A DNA stretch of 32,986 nucleotides from an uncultured Bacilli bacterium. GTDB taxonomy: Bacteria; Bacillota_I; Bacilli_A; RF39; UBA660. Below are positions 30,250-32,986 of this stretch, piece after piece (within the stretch, counting starts at the first letter, position 1; every line of letters starts with the position of its first letter). Below the pieces are notes generated by a model that was given only the letters and a program-made list of their open reading frames with translations, ran no database searches and had not been told where the DNA came from. Position numbers and translations under genes: made by a program. The DNA is taken from NCBI GenBank assembly GCA_944358545.1, contig CALVRJ010000014.1, forward strand, positions 1-32,986, written 5' to 3'.

Positions 30250-31917
30250 ATGAAGAGAGAGATAATACGAAAAATTTTATATTTTATTTTAATTTTAGCG
30301 ATTTTAGTTGTGGCAATATATTTTGGGATTAGAGTATTTGATTTGAAGAGAAGTTCTGATTTAAAAGATGTAACTTTTCTTGAAAATCATATTAAGATTG
30401 TAGACAGTAGTATTGGTTCTTCAGTAAAAGAGGTTTTAAAAGATCAGGATATGGATATTTATGATATGAATTATCAGAATGTCATAAGTGAAAAGATAAA
30501 TGATTTACTTTTAGATGATTATACACCTGATAAGCCACTTATTGTTTATAATCCGTATGGAACAAATAATAATTCAGTTAATGTTTATTTCGAGACAGAA
30601 GAGCCTGCTTCTGTAAGTTATACGATTAAAGTAAAAGGTTTTGATGATTTTACAAGAAATTTGAAAAACGATGGTGATGATAACTATACTTTGAATCACA
30701 GTTATCAAATAATGGGCTTTATTTTGGGACATGAGAACGAGCTTGAGCTTAAAGTGACAAATGAAGACGGAGATAGTAAGACTTATAATTTTAAATTTGA
30801 TATGCGTGATTTGAAAAACAATGCAAAAACAAAGCTTGATTCAGATACAAAAACTGACGATGAGCTTACAGATGGACTTTATACGATTTTAGGTAATGAT
30901 TCAGAAAGTCAAGATTATGTATTTATATATGATAATGATGGAGTAATCAGAGGTGAAATTCCAATTATCGGTTATAGGGCACATAGAATTTTATTTAGAG
31001 ATGATAAGATGTATTTTAGTGTTGGTCAACAGACAATGGCTGAAGTTAATAATCTTGGAAAGATTACACATCTATATGATTTAGGCAGATATCAATTACA
31101 TCACGATTATGTGTTTGATGATGATGGTAATATTGTGATTTTAGCTGGCGATACAAAAGCTGATACTTGTGAAGATATGATAATTAGACTTAACCTTAGT
31201 AGTGGCGATGTCGATAGAGTTCTCGATTTAGGAGATTTGTTTGGCGATATGAAGAAAAAAGCTAAACTTCCTGAAGGTGGAAATAGTGGAGATGATGGCG
31301 ACGGACTTGATTGGATTCATCTTAATACTATTCAATATTTAGGTAATGATGATGTAATTGTGAGTTCAAGAGAACTTAGTACAATAATTAAGCTTGACGA
31401 TATTTTTGATAATCCAAAGATAGATTATTTAATTGGAGCAGATGAAGTTTGGAAAGGTACTAAGGAAGAAAAATATTTACTTGATAAAAAAAGTGACTTT
31501 ACTATTCAAGGTGGACAACATTCAGTTACTTATCAAAAAATAAACAATGATAGTTATTATTTATATTTATTTGATAATAATATTGGTGTTAGTACTACAA
31601 GAAGTGATATCAAATGGAAAAATGCCGGTCTTACAAATACAAAAGGTAAGGGTGGAGATGCTTCTCATTATTATAAATATTTAGTTAATGATAAGGATAG
31701 AACTTTTGAACTTGTTAGTGAATTTGATGTTCCTTATTCAGGTTATGTTAGTAGTGTTCAAGAACGCGGCGATAATATAATTGTTGATAGTGGTATGGCA
31801 TGTAAATTCGGTGAATATACTGAAGATGGAGAATTAATAAAACAATTTGACATCGATTGTGAAAAGTTTATATATAGAGTTTATAAATACGATTTTCCTA
31901 ATTTGTTTGTAGATTAA
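30250..31917 (+). CDS. Arylsulfotransferase (ASST)-family protein, membrane-anchored
   Basis: 555 residues. One N-terminal membrane helix (about 9-26) is followed by a beta-rich domain to about residue 190, then a propeller-like region with the ASST pattern: YRAHRILFRDDKMYFSVG, YQLHHDYVFDDDGNIVILAG, DWIHLNTIQYLGNDDVIVSS followed by RELSTIIKLD, GGQHSVTY and YLFDNNIG. ASST enzymes transfer sulfate between phenolic compounds through a sulfohistidine. The several conserved His residues support the fold, but Gram-positive members are poorly characterised and the activity is not proven. Start ATG 30250 follows TTGGTGATTTAA. It is divergent from the sortase operon. Confidence 0.82.
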   Translation: MKREIIRKILYFILILAILVVAIYFGIRVFDLKRSSDLKDVTFLENHIKIVDSSIGSSVKEVLKDQDMDIYDMNYQNVISEKINDLLLDDYTPDKPLIVYNPYGTNNNSVNVYFETEEPASVSYTIKVKGFDDFTRNLKNDGDDNYTLNHSYQIMGFILGHENELELKVTNEDGDSKTYNFKFDMRDLKNNAKTKLDSDTKTDDELTDGLYTILGNDSESQDYVFIYDNDGVIRGEIPIIGYRAHRILFRDDKMYFSVGQQTMAEVNNLGKITHLYDLGRYQLHHDYVFDDDGNIVILAGDTKADTCEDMIIRLNLSSGDVDRVLDLGDLFGDMKKKAKLPEGGNSGDDGDGLDWIHLNTIQYLGNDDVIVSSRELSTIIKLDDIFDNPKIDYLIGADEVWKGTKEEKYLLDKKSDFTIQGGQHSVTYQKINNDSYYLYLFDNNIGVSTTRSDIKWKNAGLTNTKGKGGDASHYYKYLVNDKDRTFELVSEFDVPYSGYVSSVQERGDNIIVDSGMACKFGEYTEDGELIKQFDIDCEKFIYRVYKYDFPNLFVD

Positions 31918-31931
31918 TTGTTTGTTATAAT
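31903..31931 (+). promoter_or_regulatory. Promoter of the zinc-ribbon gene
   Basis: TTGTTT (31903-31908), 17 bases, TATAAT (31926-31931) with a TGT extension. It overlaps the end of the ASST gene. Confidence 0.65.
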
Positions 31932-31957
31932 TTATTTATAGGAATGGAGGAATTGAA

Positions 31958-32227
31958 ATGAAATGTCCAGTGTGTAAAGATGTGACACTACTTATGAGTG
32001 AAAAACAAGGTATTGAAATTGATTATTGTCCTGAATGCCGAGGTATTTGGCTTGATAGAGGAGAGCTTGAAAAGCTTACTCGAAAAGAAGAGTCAGTTAT
32101 TAAAAAAATTGAAGATGATGATTATAATTATTATAAGAATCATAAGGAATATGAAAGTAAACCAAGAAGACGTAAAAAAGAATCTTTTTTAGGAGAATTT
32201 TTTGAAATGTTTGGTGGCGATGATTAA
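31958..32227 (+). CDS. Small TFIIB-type zinc-ribbon protein
   Basis: 89 residues. CPVC near the N-terminus and CPECRGIWLDRGELEKL form the four-cysteine zinc ribbon of the zf-TFIIB family (CPxC...CPxCxGxWLDxGEL). A lysine/arginine-rich segment (PRRRKKES) and a Phe/Glu-rich end (GEFFEMFGGDD) follow. Members occur as stand-alone small proteins in many bacteria and have no established function. Start ATG 31958 follows TGGAGGAATTG. Single-gene unit with its own promoter and terminator. Confidence 0.88.
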   Translation: MKCPVCKDVTLLMSEKQGIEIDYCPECRGIWLDRGELEKLTRKEESVIKKIEDDDYNYYKNHKEYESKPRRRKKESFLGEFFEMFGGDD

Positions 32228-32254
32228 ACAAGTTATTTATTGGCTTGTTTTTTT
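32225..32254 (+). terminator. Intrinsic terminator of the zinc-ribbon gene
   Basis: AAACAAG (32225-32231) and CTTGTTT (32243-32249) form a 7-bp stem that starts in the stop codon, followed by T to 32254. Confidence 0.8.
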
Positions 32255-32354
32255 TCGGGCTTTTAAGAAAAAATTTCAAAATAAAAAAGGAAATCAGCAA
32301 TAAATATCGTATATATCTATTAGAGGGGCATTTTATTACGGAAAGGAGGATTGT

Positions 32355-32986
32355 ATTATAGTTACAATTAAAAAGTTCTATCCTCTCATTACCGATAAGT
32401 TATTTAAAGCAGTCTTCTGCACGCCTGGTAATGAACACTTACTTAAAGAATTTACGGAAAGACTTCTTAAAAGAAAATTTAAAAGCTTTAAAATATTATC
32501 CCCTGAACTTACAAAAAATAATATTTATGAAAAAGGTAAATATTTAGATATTCTAATTAAAGCCGATAATCTATTTATCAATATTGAAATAAATAGTCAT
32601 AATTATGAAGGACTTGATGAACGAAACTTTAGTTATATCGCTCTTGTTTATGCAAGTCATTTAAAAGTAGGTGAAGAATATAATAATGATTTAGACTTTG
32701 TTCAAATTAATTTAACTGTAGGTTTAGGTACAAAGAAACCAGAGATAAGTGTAAGCAGAGTTATCAATAAAGATACATTAAAACTAAAAGTTAGGAACTT
32801 AGATATTTATGATGTAAACCTAGATAAAATAAATGATAGGTGTTATAATGAAGATGATGAATATAACTATTTGAAAATGATAACAGCCTCAAGAGAAGAA
32901 TTAGAATTTCTAGCAGAGAAAGGTGATGATTTCATGAAGAAAGTTCAAAAACAAGTCGAGAAATTAAACGATGAAAATTATTTTGC
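32355..32986 (+). CDS. Rpn/PD-(D/E)XK nuclease-transposase family protein, no standard start, cut by window end
   Basis: The frame from 32355 encodes VTIKKFYPLITDKLFKAVFC after two Ile codons and stays open to the window end (about 210 residues seen). The pattern resembles the Rpn/PDDEXK transposase family: the LxDKxFKxxF start, the core strand GKYLDILIKADNLFINIEIN with the D...ExN/Q catalytic arrangement, and NFSYIALVYASHL. A helical stretch with FLAEKGDDFMKKVQKQVEKL precedes the window end. AAAGGAGG (32342-32349) is an excellent ribosome site, but only ATT (32355) or ATA (32358) lie in frame at a proper distance; no ATG, GTG or TTG does. Either the start is non-canonical or the original start codon has mutated. 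Confidence 0.75.
   Translation, partial: MIVTIKKFYPLITDKLFKAVFCTPGNEHLLKEFTERLLKRKFKSFKILSPELTKNNIYEKGKYLDILIKADNLFINIEINSHNYEGLDERNFSYIALVYASHLKVGEEYNNDLDFVQINLTVGLGTKKPEISVSRVINKDTLKLKVRNLDIYDVNLDKINDRCYNEDDEYNYLKMITASREELEFLAEKGDDFMKKVQKQVEKLNDENYF

Noticed and set aside
1-32986. Mycoplasma-type code with TGA as Trp
   Set aside because: Trp is TGG throughout, and TGA ends at least one clear gene (22340); mraY shows peptidoglycan synthesis.

Overview
The window is about 33 kb of AT-rich, low-GC Gram-positive DNA using the standard code (TGG for Trp, TGA used as a stop). Gene content and order (rimP-nusA-rnpM-infB-rbfA, infC-rpmI-rplT behind a leader RNA, mraY, tig, priA-fmt), GGAGG/GGTGAT ribosome sites and TGn-TATAAT promoters fit a member of the Bacilli or a relative. 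An uncultured gut lineage such as RF39 is my guess, not shown by the sequence. Almost everything lies on the + strand; the exceptions are a sortase/membrane-protein pair at 28.7-30.1 kb and a fragment at the very start.

Layout. Bases 1-102 encode the N-terminus of a GC-rich RimP on the - strand, joined head to head through a palindromic leader hairpin to the AT-rich rimP of the main genome; this looks like an assembly chimera. 190-4636: translation/transcription operon with a short RimP, no ylxQ, and an unknown small gene between infB and rbfA. 4.7-7.5 kb: YfhO-type membrane protein and an unknown protein. 7.6-8.9 kb: AAA/DUF4143 ATPase. 8.9-10.4 kb: infC-rpmI-rplT with attenuator leader, a probable AUC start codon for infC, and an L20 carrying a SAP/Rho-N-like tail. 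10.45-10.96 kb: HAD-family hydrolase.

11.0-17.35 kb is the highlight: a complete diversity-generating retroelement (DGR). A 977-aa membrane-anchored, Ig/FN3-like surface protein ends in a C-type-lectin-like domain holding the variable repeat (VR, 13853-13962). Downstream lie two 371-bp non-coding repeat units, each with a 108-bp template repeat (TR1, TR2) and a conserved hairpin-rich 3' part, then a MutS-domain-I-like gene, an Avd-like gene, an unknown membrane-anchored gene and a DGR reverse transcriptase with a YMDD box and the GxxxSQ motif. VR differs from TR1 at 13 positions, all of them adenines in TR1. TR2 does not explain the local VR and predicts another target elsewhere. The surface gene's likely promoter carries a seven-G run in its spacer, a candidate on/off switch.

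17.4-27.3 kb returns to housekeeping genes (mraY, tig, priA, fmt) interspersed with a beta-lactamase-fold serine hydrolase, an operon of three unknown genes of about 228 codons behind a perfect consensus promoter, and two unknown membrane genes after fmt. 27.3-28.7 kb holds a frameshifted TnpB with its probable omega-RNA. 28.7-30.1 kb (- strand) is a sortase and a membrane protein; 30.25-32.2 kb has an arylsulfotransferase-like protein and a small zinc-ribbon protein. The window ends inside a Rpn/PD-(D/E)XK-type gene that has no standard start codon. No rRNA, tRNA or CRISPR array was seen.
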